NCBI GenBank assembly: GCA_963921345.3 | Contig: CAWUFE020000002.1 | Coordinates: 1,364,001 to 1,428,000 of the forward strand | Source of the DNA: Hoeflea_A sp963921345 | Lineage (GTDB): Bacteria; Pseudomonadota; Alphaproteobacteria; Rhizobiales; Rhizobiaceae | Reading direction: 5' to 3' | DNA length: 64,000 nt | Shown here: in pieces, positions 1 to 8,054 of the stretch | How positions within the stretch are numbered: the first letter of the stretch is position 1 | Layout of the letters: every line of letters starts with the position of its first letter | Program-made: the position numbers and the translations under genes | The notes under the pieces: model-generated | What the model was told of the DNA's origin: nothing | The model's input: only the letters and a program-made list of their open reading frames with translations | Databases searched by the model: none

Positions 1-625
1 ACAGCGTCAGCTCGTGGTCGTTGGTGCGGCTGCCGATCAGGTCGATATCGGCGTCGATCGAGCCGGAGCCGACACCGATCCCGGTGATCGTCGGGTTGCC
101 TTCGCCATCGATCGACAATACGAACTCCAGACCGAAATCGATGGCGTTCGGACAGATATTCTTCTGCGATGCGTCACGGGCGACGCGAGTGAGCCAGTCC
201 CCCGCCCCGGTCCGGCCGGTGAGCAGCGAATCAGTCTTGGCCGGGGCTTCGGCCGGGCAGGTCCGATCGACGATGTCGATTAGATAAACGCTGTAGCCGA
301 AAGTCCCGACGCTGTTGTAGAGCCTCGTCGGCCCGGTCGAAAGCGTCAGACCCAGCGTCTGCGCCGAGACCGGAACGGAAAGCGTTACCTCGCCGCTTCC
401 GGCGCCGGTGTTGTACGTTTCCAGATTGATGATGATCGTCGCTGCCCAGCCCAGCAGCCAGTAGTGTTCAGCGACGTTGTCAAGCAGCGAGTGTTTGAGC
501 TCGCACTCGACATTGTCGATGATCTGCCTGACGTTGATCTTGTGCCCGCTGGGCAACTCGGGAAAGGCCACGCAGCCCTGCAAAGCAAGACCTGCGCTCA
601 AGACCGACGCTGTCAAAAGCCGCAT
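1..625 (-). CDS. Putative lipoprotein, 3' end outside the window
   Basis: An open frame of 208 codons starts at 625 and runs off the left edge without a stop. The N-terminus is a lipoprotein signal: MRLL, a hydrophobic stretch, then LQGC at residues 15-18, so Cys18 would be lipidated after cleavage. The mature part is rich in beta-prone Val/Thr/Gly segments and has a few cysteines (NVEC, RTCP, KNIC), compatible with a periplasm-facing soluble domain. No family is recognised. The upstream gap to uraH (stop at 778) is about 150 nt. Confidence 0.6.
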   Translation of the reverse strand, partial: MRLLTASVLSAGLALQGCVAFPELPSGHKINVRQIIDNVECELKHSLLDNVAEHYWLLGWAATIIINLETYNTGAGSGEVTLSVPVSAQTLGLTLSTGPTRLYNSVGTFGYSVYLIDIVDRTCPAEAPAKTDSLLTGRTGAGDWLTRVARDASQKNICPNAIDFGLEFVLSIDGEGNPTITGIGVGSGSIDADIDLIGSRTNDHELTL

Positions 626-660
626 TCCGCGTCCCCGCGATCCGGTGTCGTGTCGCCGCA

Positions 661-683
661 TGCCCGCGTTGAGTTCGCGGGCA
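661..683. terminator. Hairpin downstream of the urate operon
   Basis: TGCCCGCG (661-668) and CGCGGGCA (676-683) are perfect inverted arms around a 7-nt loop. The hairpin lies about 95 nt beyond the uraH stop and just upstream of the lipoprotein start. No T-tract follows on the minus strand, so intrinsic termination is uncertain; it may be a 3'-end stabilising structure. The rest of 626-777 shows nothing further. Confidence 0.3.
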
Positions 684-777
684 CAGTTCAATCCGGACGC
701 GTACGAGCTTATCGCAGATGCCGCACGAACACGATCGAGAGAGTCACTGGGGTCCGGCGTAATCCACCGGTTTTTGG

Positions 778-1140
778 TCAGCTTCCGCGGTAGGTCGAGT
801 AACCGTAAGGCGAGATCAGCAGCGGCACATGGTAGTGAGCGCCGGCGTCGGAAATGCCGAAGCGAATCGGTATGACGTCCAGAAAGGGCGGCTCGCTGAG
901 CGGCGCGCCGCTGCCGCGCAGATAGTCGCCGGCGTGGAAGACGAGTTCGAATTCGCCGACCCGCATCTCGTCGCCGCTCAGCAGCGGCGCGTCGACGCGG
1001 CCGTCGTCATTGGTGACGACCGATTTAACCGTGCGGCGGCCGTCCCGCTCCAGCGCGATCAGATCGATGGCCAGGCCCTCGGCGGGCCGGCCGGTTGCGG
1101 TGTCCAGAACATGCGTCGTCAGGCGTCCGCTATCTGCCAT
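778..1140 (-). CDS. uraH: 5-hydroxyisourate hydrolase
   Basis: A 120-residue transthyretin-like protein of normal HIUase length. It opens the ring of 5-hydroxyisourate, the product of urate oxidation, giving OHCU. Visible family marks are LTTHVLDTATGRPA near the N-terminus (His of the active site), the central FHAGDYL region, and the C-terminal YRGS tetrapeptide that distinguishes HIUases from transthyretin. ATG 1140 is chosen because GGAG lies 6 nt upstream; a GTG at 1170 would overlap the permease stop. It is the last gene of the puuE-uraD-allA-uacT-uraH operon, 26 nt after the permease. Confidence 0.93.
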   Translation of the reverse strand: MADSGRLTTHVLDTATGRPAEGLAIDLIALERDGRRTVKSVVTNDDGRVDAPLLSGDEMRVGEFELVFHAGDYLRGSGAPLSEPPFLDVIPIRFGISDAGAHYHVPLLISPYGYSTYRGS

Positions 1141-1166
1141 GGTATTCTCCATTCTCGTTCGGGCGC

Positions 1167-2513
1167 TCACACAGCGCCTTGGGTTTCATCGTCATGCGGC
1201 AACAGCGCGTTCAGCGCGATGGCCAGGAAGGCGGCCGGCAGGACGCCGGAAGACAAAAGCACGCGCAGTGTCGGCTCCAGGTGCTGCAGCGATTCCGGCA
1301 CCAGCTTCAATCCCAGCCCGACCGACAGCGACACGGCAAAGATGATCATGTTGCGGCTGCTCCAGCGGACGTCCGACAGCATCTTGACGCCCGCCGCGCC
1401 GACCATGCCGAACATGACGACCACACCGCCGCCGAGCACCGAGATCGGCATCGCCGAGACCACGGCGCCGACCTTCGGCACCAGTCCCGCCAGCACCAGA
1501 AATACCGCGCCGATGCTGACGACGTGGCGGCTCATGACGCCGGTCAGCAGCACCAGGCCGACATTCTGGCTGTAGCTGGTGTTGGGCAGGCCGCCGAACA
1601 GCGCTGCCAGGGTCGACCCCGCACCGTCGGCATAGGTGGCGCCGGAGAGCTCTTCGACCGTCGCCTGTCGTCCCGCGCCGCCCTTGGTGATGCCGGAGAC
1701 CGACCCCACCGTATCGATGACCGAGACCACGGCCATCAGGCAGAAACCGACGATGGCGGCAAGATTGATTTCGAAGCCGAAATGCAGCGGCTGCGGCACC
1801 ATGAACCAGCGCGCCTCGCCGACGGCGGAAAAATCGACCTCGCCCATCGCGAGCCCCGCCAGATAACCGACGATAAGGCCGATCAACACCGCAGCGGCCG
1901 ATAGCACGCCGCGCACGAAGAACTTGAGGACCAGCGTGACGACGATGACGAAGAGCGCCAGCGACCAGCGCTTCAGATCGCCGAATTCCGGCTGGCCCAT
2001 CAGCGGCGCACCGCCGGCCGCATATTCGATGCCGATCGGGATCAGCAGCAGGGCGACCATCAGCAGCACGATGCCGGTAACCAGCGGCGGCAGCAGCCGG
2101 CGGACCCGGCCGACGACCGTGCCCAACAGGAAGTGGAACAGACCGCCGATAACCAGCCCGCCGAAGAGCGCCGCCATACCGGCGGACTTCACCACCGGGA
2201 TCATCAGCGGAATGAAGGCGAAATTGGTGCCCTGAACCACCGGCAGCCGAGCTCCGATCCGGCCCATGCCGATCGTCTGCAGCAGCGTCGACAGGCCGGA
2301 AAACACCATCGCCATCTGGATCATGTAGATCATCGCGGCGGGATCGGACGAGCCGTAGCCGAAGCCCGCCGCCGTGGCGAGAACGATCGCCGGCATCAGA
2401 TTGGGCACGAACATGGCCATCACGTGCTGGATTCCCAGCGGAATGGCCACGGAAAGCGGCGGTGTGTAGTCCGGGTCTCTCAGATTGTCTGGCGCGGCCG
2501 CCGGTTCTGGCAC
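1167..2513 (-). CDS. uacT: NCS2-family urate/xanthine permease
   Basis: A 448-residue, highly hydrophobic protein with about 12-14 membrane segments, the usual length for nucleobase:cation symporter-2 proteins. Conserved NCS2 stretches include QGTNFAF in the N-terminal third and GGLPNTSYSQNVG in the middle, the latter typical of the urate/xanthine branch. It probably imports urate by proton symport across the inner membrane. A GTG start at 2513 is preceded by AGGG. It lies between allA and uraH in a urate operon, which favours urate over uracil. The symbol is assigned by context; specificity is inferred. Confidence 0.85.
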   Translation of the reverse strand: MPEPAAAPDNLRDPDYTPPLSVAIPLGIQHVMAMFVPNLMPAIVLATAAGFGYGSSDPAAMIYMIQMAMVFSGLSTLLQTIGMGRIGARLPVVQGTNFAFIPLMIPVVKSAGMAALFGGLVIGGLFHFLLGTVVGRVRRLLPPLVTGIVLLMVALLLIPIGIEYAAGGAPLMGQPEFGDLKRWSLALFVIVVTLVLKFFVRGVLSAAAVLIGLIVGYLAGLAMGEVDFSAVGEARWFMVPQPLHFGFEINLAAIVGFCLMAVVSVIDTVGSVSGITKGGAGRQATVEELSGATYADGAGSTLAALFGGLPNTSYSQNVGLVLLTGVMSRHVVSIGAVFLVLAGLVPKVGAVVSAMPISVLGGGVVVMFGMVGAAGVKMLSDVRWSSRNMIIFAVSLSVGLGLKLVPESLQHLEPTLRVLLSSGVLPAAFLAIALNALLPHDDETQGAV

Positions 2514-2547
2514 AACAATCCCTCATGCTCGACATGGGAGTGGACCG

Positions 2548-3048
2548 TCAGGCCCATCCCTCCTTCTCGAGCATATAAGGCTGCGAATAGGCGGATTCTT
2601 CAAGGTTGTCTCCGGCCCCGCCGCGATCGATCACCAGAAAATCGCAAACCGTGTCGAGTGCGATCAGCGGATGGTGCCAGGCATTCGCCCGGTAATTGAC
2701 GCCCTGCTTGCCGGACGCCAGGAAGGCCTGCGGAGCGCCGGGCGTGCCGTTGCGGTCCTCTGCGACGACGACCAGCCAGGGCTTGCCGGAGAGCGGATAG
2801 AAGGCCTGGCTGCCGAGCGGATGCCGCTCCATCATGTCGATCGTGTAGGGGAAGCTGCGCGGCTGGCCGCGAAAGAGGTTGATGATCACCGAGCCTGATG
2901 TGTCGGTGCGCGCCGTGCCGAGTGCGTGGAACCGCTCGGTGGTTCCGTCATTGATCATTCTGATCTCGGCGCCGTCGGTTTCCAGCACCTCGCCGAAGGG
3001 CGCGAAGGCCTGGCGCGACAGCGGCTGAACCCTCAGAACGTTGCTCAT
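2548..3048 (-). CDS. allA: Ureidoglycolate lyase
   Basis: A 166-residue cupin-type enzyme close to the usual 160 residues. It splits ureidoglycolate into glyoxylate and urea, the last step of allantoate breakdown. Family features seen are an N-terminal FAPFGEVLE, then MMERHPLGSQAFYPL and a C-terminal NAWHHPLIAL segment. The start at 3048 has AAAGGAAAG upstream. It follows uraD by 19 nt and precedes the urate permease by 34 nt. The allantoicase that would supply its substrate is not in this window. Confidence 0.92.
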   Translation of the reverse strand: MSNVLRVQPLSRQAFAPFGEVLETDGAEIRMINDGTTERFHALGTARTDTSGSVIINLFRGQPRSFPYTIDMMERHPLGSQAFYPLSGKPWLVVVAEDRNGTPGAPQAFLASGKQGVNYRANAWHHPLIALDTVCDFLVIDRGGAGDNLEESAYSQPYMLEKEGWA

Positions 3049-3067
3049 CGCGACTTTCCTTTCGCGG

Positions 3068-3565
3068 TCAGGACTGCGGCAGCAGGGCTTCCAACCGCAG
3101 CCGGGCGATCTTCTCGACCTGGCCGCAGGCGGTGGAAAACTCCTCGTCGACGCTGTTGGCGATGCGGGTGCGGAAGGCGGTCAGGATGCTGTGCTTGTCC
3201 AGCCCCTTGACGGCGATGATGAAGGGGAAGCCGAAATGCTTCATGTAGTGATTGTTGAGCCGGGTAAACTCGGCGTGCTCCGCCTCGCTCAGCCGGTCGA
3301 GACCGGCGCCCGCCTGTTCGTTGCGCGAATCCTCGGTCAGTTCGCCGGCCACCGCCAGCTTGCCGGCGAGATCCGGGTGGGCGCGCAGCACCGCCATGCG
3401 CTCGTCGCGGGTGCCGCCGCGAAAAGCGTCGCACATGGCAGCATGCACGGCGCTGCTGGTCAGCGGATCGGCAATGACGCCTGAATCATAAGCCCGTTCA
3501 GCGACCCAGGGCGAGTGTTCGAAGACGCCGCCATAGGCTTCCATAAAATCCCCACGGTTCACCAT
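3068..3565 (-). CDS. uraD: OHCU decarboxylase
   Basis: A 165-residue protein that decarboxylates 2-oxo-4-hydroxy-4-carboxy-5-ureidoimidazoline to S-(+)-allantoin. Catalytic-site marks are the HPDL motif (His and Pro) and the following E-x2-S-x-NEQ-x-GAG segment, both well conserved in UraD. ATG 3565 (MVNRGDF) was chosen: a GGAGGGG ribosome site lies upstream inside puuE and the ATG begins 1 nt after the puuE TGA, indicating translational coupling. Longer in-frame starts inside puuE give an unrelated basic N-terminus. Confidence 0.93.
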   Translation of the reverse strand: MVNRGDFMEAYGGVFEHSPWVAERAYDSGVIADPLTSSAVHAAMCDAFRGGTRDERMAVLRAHPDLAGKLAVAGELTEDSRNEQAGAGLDRLSEAEHAEFTRLNNHYMKHFGFPFIIAVKGLDKHSILTAFRTRIANSVDEEFSTACGQVEKIARLRLEALLPQS

Positions 3566-3566
3566 A

Positions 3567-4484
3567 TCAGAGCCCCTCCGGTGCCGGATGGTTATCGTGC
3601 CAATGGCGGGCGATGTCGATGCGGCGGGCGACCCAGGCATCGTCGTGCGAGCGTACATAGTCGAGGAAGCGCGCCAGCGCCGCGGCACGGCCCGGCCGGC
3701 CGACCAGCCGGCAATGCAGGCCGATCGACAACATCTTCGGCGCGCCCGCCTCGCCCTCGGCGCGCAGCACGTCGAAACTGTCCTTCAGATAGGCGTAGAA
3801 CTGGTGACCGGAGTTGAACCCCTGCGGCGTCGCGAAGCGCATGTCGTTGGCGTCGAGCGTGTAGGGCACGATCAGGTGCGGGCGGTCCTCGCCCAGGATC
3901 CAGTAAGGCAGATCGTCGGCATAGGAGTCCGAGGTATAGACGAAACCGCCCTCCTCGATCGCCAGGTCCACCGAATGTTCCGACGACCGTCCGGTGTACC
4001 AGCCGAGCGGCCGCTCGCCGGTCACTTCCGTGTGAATGCGGATCGCCTCCTGCATGTGCTCGCGCTCTTCGTCGCGATTGAAATGGCGATATTCGATCCA
4101 GCGCAGCCCGTGCGAGGCGATTTCCCAGTCGGCCTCCTTCATCGCCGCAACGGCATCCGGATGGCGCTCCAGTGCCATGGCAACGCCGTAGACAGTGACC
4201 GGCATGTCGCGCTCGGTGAATATGCGCCACAGCCGCCAGAAGCCGGCGCGCGAACCGTACTCGTAGATCGATTCCATGTTCATGTGGCGCTGGCCCGGCC
4301 ACGGCTGCGCACCGACGATCTCCGACAGGAACGCTTCGGAGCCCTCATCGCCGTGCAGGATGTTGTTCTCGCCGCCTTCTTCGTAATTGATCACGAACTG
4401 GACGGCGATATTGGCGCCGCCGGGCCAGTTCGGATTCGGCGTATTGCGGCCATAACCGATCATGTCGCGCGGATAGGTCGACAC
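3567..4484 (-). CDS. puuE: Allantoinase, PuuE type
   Basis: A 305-residue protein of the polysaccharide-deacetylase-like (NodB) fold, unrelated to the AllB amidohydrolase. It hydrolyses allantoin to allantoate in the cytoplasm. The N-terminal YGRNTPNPNWP stretch and the following VINYEEGGENNIL region are signature sequences of PuuE. It is the first gene of the urate operon and overlaps none upstream; the promoter must lie in 4485-4620, shared with the divergent alcohol dehydrogenase gene. Confidence 0.93.
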   Translation of the reverse strand: MSTYPRDMIGYGRNTPNPNWPGGANIAVQFVINYEEGGENNILHGDEGSEAFLSEIVGAQPWPGQRHMNMESIYEYGSRAGFWRLWRIFTERDMPVTVYGVAMALERHPDAVAAMKEADWEIASHGLRWIEYRHFNRDEEREHMQEAIRIHTEVTGERPLGWYTGRSSEHSVDLAIEEGGFVYTSDSYADDLPYWILGEDRPHLIVPYTLDANDMRFATPQGFNSGHQFYAYLKDSFDVLRAEGEAGAPKMLSIGLHCRLVGRPGRAAALARFLDYVRSHDDAWVARRIDIARHWHDNHPAPEGL

Positions 4485-4564
4485 TGCCTCAACTCCCTTT
4501 TTTGATTGCCTAAAACTAGCACCGCGGGATGAAAAACACGACGCCCGACACCCAACGCAATTCT

Positions 4565-4577
4565 TGAAACTGTTTCA
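4565..4577. promoter_or_regulatory. Palindrome between puuE and the alcohol dehydrogenase gene
   Basis: TGAAAC-T-GTTTCA is a perfect 13-bp palindrome in the divergent intergenic region, 44 nt upstream of the alcohol dehydrogenase start. It has the look of a repressor operator (for example a GntR-type site), but no regulator for it can be named. Confidence 0.3.
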
Positions 4578-4620
4578 CGATGGATTACGCTCGGGCCCGT
4601 TTCGTGTGCGGAGAACAATC

Positions 4621-5733
4621 GTGCTCATCCAATACCTGTCACGTATCCAGTTCGATTTCGGCGCCGTCGACCTGCTGGCCGACGAACTGGCGCGGCTCGG
4701 CCTGAGAAGGCCGCTGCTGGTGACTGATGCCGGCGTCGCTGCAGCGGGGATCCTGCAGCGTGTCCTCGACGCCGCCGGCGCGATCCGGCCGGTGGTCTAT
4801 GACGGCACGAGCGAGAACCCGACCGAAGCCTCGCTCGAGGCCTGCATGACGATCTGGCAGGCGGAAGGGTGCGACGGGGTCATCGCGCTGGGCGGCGGTT
4901 CGCCCATCGATCTGTCCAAGGCGGTGGCGCTGATCGCCAGCCATGGCGGGAGCTTCGCCGACTACACGATGAAAGCCGGCGGTTCCGAAAGCATCGGACG
5001 GGTGGCACCGCAGATCGCCATTCCGACGGCAGCGGGCACCGGCGCCGAGATCGGCCGGGCCTGCGTGTTGAAAGTGCATGACGGCCGCAAACTGGTTGCG
5101 GTCAATCTCAACATGGTGGCCGACACGGTGATCTGCGATCCGGAACTGACACTGAGCCTGCCGCCGCGCCTGACCGCGGCGACCGGCATCGATGCGCTCA
5201 GCCACGGCATCGAGACGACGCTCAGCCCGGTCGACAACCCGCCGGCCGCAGCGATCGCGCTGGACTGCGTGCGGCGGGCATCGCAATGGCTGCCCGTCGC
5301 GGTGGAGGACGGTAGCAACCGGCAGGCGCGGTGGCAGATGATGATGGCGGCGCTGGAAGGCTGCATGGCCTTGCAGAAGGGTCTCGGCGGCGCCCACGCG
5401 ATGGCCAATCCGCTCGGCGAAGCCGGCCACCATCACGGCACGCTGATCGGCATCCTGCTGCCGCACATCCTGCGCTTCAATCGGCCGGCGGCGGGCGATG
5501 CCATGACCGAAGTCGCCAATGCCATGGGCCTCGAAGGACCTGACGCCGTTGCCGACGGCGTTGCTGCCATCGCCGCCGAAATCGGCCTGCCCGGAACCCT
5601 CGGCGCCGTCGGGGTGACCGGTGGCGTGCTGCCTGATATCGCCGACCGGGCCGAACTGGAACATCTCAGCCGGACCAATCCCCGCAAGGCCACGGCAACC
5701 GACTATCTCGCCATGCTTGAAGCGGCGCTCTAA
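4621..5733 (+). CDS. Iron-containing alcohol dehydrogenase family protein
   Basis: A 370-residue group III (Fe-type) NAD(P)-dependent alcohol dehydrogenase. The dinucleotide-binding ALGGGSPID motif sits near residues 89-97. The metal ligands are visible as Asp191 and His195 (GIDALSHG), His259 (GGAHAM) and a His in the AGHHHG cluster near 270. GTG 4621 is preferred because GGAG sits 6 nt upstream; a TTG at 4564 has no ribosome site. Similar proteins include maleylacetate reductases and lactaldehyde reductases; the substrate is unknown. A GST gene follows 31 nt later and is probably cotranscribed. Confidence 0.85.
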   Translation: MLIQYLSRIQFDFGAVDLLADELARLGLRRPLLVTDAGVAAAGILQRVLDAAGAIRPVVYDGTSENPTEASLEACMTIWQAEGCDGVIALGGGSPIDLSKAVALIASHGGSFADYTMKAGGSESIGRVAPQIAIPTAAGTGAEIGRACVLKVHDGRKLVAVNLNMVADTVICDPELTLSLPPRLTAATGIDALSHGIETTLSPVDNPPAAAIALDCVRRASQWLPVAVEDGSNRQARWQMMMAALEGCMALQKGLGGAHAMANPLGEAGHHHGTLIGILLPHILRFNRPAAGDAMTEVANAMGLEGPDAVADGVAAIAAEIGLPGTLGAVGVTGGVLPDIADRAELEHLSRTNPRKATATDYLAMLEAAL

Positions 5734-5764
5734 GTAACAGGCAGTCTTTCACCGGAAAACGAAA

Positions 5765-6457
5765 TTGACCGACCTTTCCGCCTTTCCGATCACCCGCCGC
5801 TGGCCTACGAAGCACCCCGACCGCATCCAGCTCTACTCGCTGGCGACGCCGAACGGGGTCAAGGTCTCGATCATGCTTGAGGAAACCGGGCTGGCCTACG
5901 AAGCGCACGCCATCGATTTTCGCGCCGGCGACAACCGCAGCCCGGAATTCCTGGCGCTCAATCCGAACGGCAAGATCCCGGCGATCATCGATCCAGATGG
6001 TCCCGGCGGTGCACCGCTGGCGCTGTTCGAGTCGGGCGCCATCCTGGTCTATCTCGCCGACAAGACCGGACAAATCCTATCCGACGATCCGACAAAACGC
6101 TGGCAGACCATTCAATGGGTGTTCTTCCAGATGGCCGCAATCGGCCCGATGTTCGGTCAGGTCGGCTACTTCAACAAGTTTGCCGGCAAGGAGATCGCCG
6201 ACAAGCGTCCGCTCGACCACTATGTCGCGGAATCCAGACGGCTGCTCGACGTGCTCGAAAGCCGGCTCGACGGGCGCGACTGGATCATGGACGACTACTC
6301 AATCGCGGACATCGCAACGCTCGGCTGGGTGCGCAACCTGATCACCTTCTACGAGGCCCGCGACCTGGTCGGATACGACCGGCTGGCGCGGGTTCCGGCG
6401 TGGCTCGACCGCGCCCTCGCCCGTCCCGCGGTGCTACGCGGTCTGGACATCCCGTAG
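5765..6457 (+). CDS. Glutathione S-transferase family protein (YghU/YfcG-like)
   Basis: A 230-residue cytosolic GST. The N-terminal thioredoxin-like domain starts at QLYSLATPNGVKV, where the TPNG turn replaces the usual Tyr/Ser active site as in YfcG/YghU (Nu-class) enzymes, which act as disulfide-bond reductases with bound glutathione. NPNGKIPAI and ESGAILVYLA are the cis-Pro and glutathione gamma-Glu contact regions. The C-terminal helical domain runs from about residue 105. The start is TTG at 5765 with a weak GGAAAA upstream. It follows the Fe-alcohol dehydrogenase, suggesting a joint aldehyde or redox detoxification role (inference). Confidence 0.85.
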   Translation: MTDLSAFPITRRWPTKHPDRIQLYSLATPNGVKVSIMLEETGLAYEAHAIDFRAGDNRSPEFLALNPNGKIPAIIDPDGPGGAPLALFESGAILVYLADKTGQILSDDPTKRWQTIQWVFFQMAAIGPMFGQVGYFNKFAGKEIADKRPLDHYVAESRRLLDVLESRLDGRDWIMDDYSIADIATLGWVRNLITFYEARDLVGYDRLARVPAWLDRALARPAVLRGLDIP

Positions 6458-6475
6458 CGCCTCGGCGCCCAGCGA

Positions 6476-7057
6476 TCATCCGACAGCAATGCCGCGGATG
6501 AAAATGCTCCAGGTCTGCTCGAAGACGTGGTCCAGCGAACCATGCCTGGGGCGATACCAGCGGGGTATGTTGTTGAGCGCGCCGTAGAGCAGTTTCACCG
6601 TGCAGTCGATGTCGACATCGCGCATCAGGCCCTGCTCACGCGCTGCCTTGAGCAAGGCGATCGCCGGTTCCTCATGGCGCCGCATCAGCGCGGCCGATGC
6701 CTTGTTGTTCACCAGGGCGTCGAGATTGCCGAGGATCATCCGGCCGGCCGGCGTCCGGGAACCGGTTTCCACATGCGCCCAAGCGTGCATCCTCAATTGC
6801 TCCAGCACGTCCTGGCCGGGCTCGATCAGCGCCTCCGCCCGACGGTCAATATCGTCGAGGACGGTCTGCAGGACATCGGCCGTGAGTTGGTCCTTGCTTT
6901 CGACATAGTAGTAGAGGCTTGCCTTCGACAGGCCCACGCGCTCGCCGATCTGATCCAGCGTCGCCGCATGAATGCCGACTTCGGCAAAAACATCGGCCGC
7001 GGCTTCAACGATCGCTTTGCGCCGAATTTCGCGCCGCTGCGCCCGCCGTGTCGTCAT
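6476..7057 (-). CDS. TetR-family transcriptional regulator
   Basis: A 193-residue repressor-type protein. The N-terminal TetR helix-turn-helix spans about residues 10-57 (IVEAAADVFAEVG, then ATLDQIGERVGLSKASLYYY). The C-terminal ligand domain is unassigned. It is divergent from a crotonase-family gene, and two similar palindromes lie in the 172-nt gap, so it probably represses itself and the crotonase gene, with an acyl-CoA or related ligand as inducer (inference). Confidence 0.9.
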   Translation of the reverse strand: MTTRRAQRREIRRKAIVEAAADVFAEVGIHAATLDQIGERVGLSKASLYYYVESKDQLTADVLQTVLDDIDRRAEALIEPGQDVLEQLRMHAWAHVETGSRTPAGRMILGNLDALVNNKASAALMRRHEEPAIALLKAAREQGLMRDVDIDCTVKLLYGALNNIPRWYRPRHGSLDHVFEQTWSIFIRGIAVG

Positions 7058-7126
7058 TGATCGCGTTTCCCGTTGGTCCAGAGATAGCGGCCGACCTGTC
7101 TTCCAAAGTCAACCGGCAATCCGGAT

Positions 7127-7161
7127 TTCGACTAATAGTCGAAAAATTGACTTTTGGTCGA
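7127..7161. promoter_or_regulatory. Tandem operator-like palindromes, probable TetR sites
   Basis: Two related inverted repeats lie in the divergent TetR/crotonase promoter region. TTCGACTAATAGTCGAA (7127-7143) is palindromic except for its centre. TTGACTTTTGGTCGA (7147-7161) shares the GAC-N5-GTC layout. Their centres are 19 bp apart, close to two helical turns, as expected for two dimers on one face of the DNA. Confidence 0.55.
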
Positions 7162-7229
7162 CGCGCTGTCAAGATCATGCTTCCGCCAGGCCGGGGAGCG
7201 GCCGCTCGGACACGGAACGGGAGAAGACC

Positions 7230-8039
7230 ATGACGGTTGAAATCGACAGGGACGGCGATGTCTGGACCATTGTCCACAATCGCCCGGACGCCCGGAACGC
7301 TGTAGACCCGGAGGCAGCCGATGCGCTGGTCGCGGCCTTCGACGAGTTCGATCGAAGCGACGCGAAAGTCGGCGTTTTCTGGGGAGCGGGCGGAGCGTTC
7401 TGCGCCGGCTGGGACCTCAAATACGCGGCGAGCCTGGCGGACACCGACAAGTTCCAGAAGGACATCGTCGAAGGGCTCGCCTTCCCGGTCGGCGCGGCAC
7501 CGGCGCCACGCGGCCCGTTGGGGCCATCGCGCATGGAGCTGTCCAAGCCGGTGATCGGCGCCATCGAAGGCCCGGCCGTGGCCGGCGGCATGGAACTGGC
7601 GTTGTGGTGCGACGTTCGGGTGATGGCCGAAACAGCCTATCTCGGCGTCTATTGCCGGCGCTGGGGCATCACGCTGATGGATGGCGGAACGGTGCGGCTG
7701 CCGCGCCTGGTCGGCCAGGGCAAAGCACTGGAGATTGCCATGACCGGCCGCAAGGTGGCGGCCGACGAATGCTATCGCATCGGCCTGTGCGAGAAAGTGG
7801 TTGGACACGGACAGGCGCGCGACGAGGCAGAGGCCATGGCGCGCGAGATCGCCCGGTTTCCTCAGGAAGCGGTGCTCGCCGACCGCCGGTCGATCATCGA
7901 GACGCGCGGACTGCCGGTGCGCGAAGCACTCAAGGTCGAATGGGCAAACGGCATCGACGCCATACGCAAGGAGGGTACCGCCGGCGCTGCCCGTTTCAGC
8001 GACGGTGCGGGCCGCCACGGGGATTTCTCCGGCATCTGA
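7230..8039 (+). CDS. Crotonase (enoyl-CoA hydratase/isomerase) family protein
   Basis: A 269-residue crotonase-fold protein. The oxyanion-hole segments are present: GAGGAFCAGWD (52-62) and GPAVAGGMELALWCD (114-128). Glu122 matches the catalytic Glu144 of rat enoyl-CoA hydratase. The second catalytic glutamate (rat Glu164, in QPEI) is replaced: the aligned segment reads VYCRRWGI with Cys142 at that place. Ordinary hydratase activity is therefore doubtful; isomerase, hydrolase or another CoA chemistry is possible. ATG 7230 follows GGGAGAAG; the longer frame upstream reads through the TetR promoter. The divergent TetR gene probably controls it. Confidence 0.85.
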   Translation: MTVEIDRDGDVWTIVHNRPDARNAVDPEAADALVAAFDEFDRSDAKVGVFWGAGGAFCAGWDLKYAASLADTDKFQKDIVEGLAFPVGAAPAPRGPLGPSRMELSKPVIGAIEGPAVAGGMELALWCDVRVMAETAYLGVYCRRWGITLMDGGTVRLPRLVGQGKALEIAMTGRKVAADECYRIGLCEKVVGHGQARDEAEAMAREIARFPQEAVLADRRSIIETRGLPVREALKVEWANGIDAIRKEGTAGAARFSDGAGRHGDFSGI

Positions 8040-8054
8040 CGGCCGCCGGCGGAG

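Noticed and set aside
1192..2535. A second long minus-strand frame overlapping the urate permease
   Set aside because: Arg-rich out-of-frame translation; the NCS2 motifs are in the other frame.
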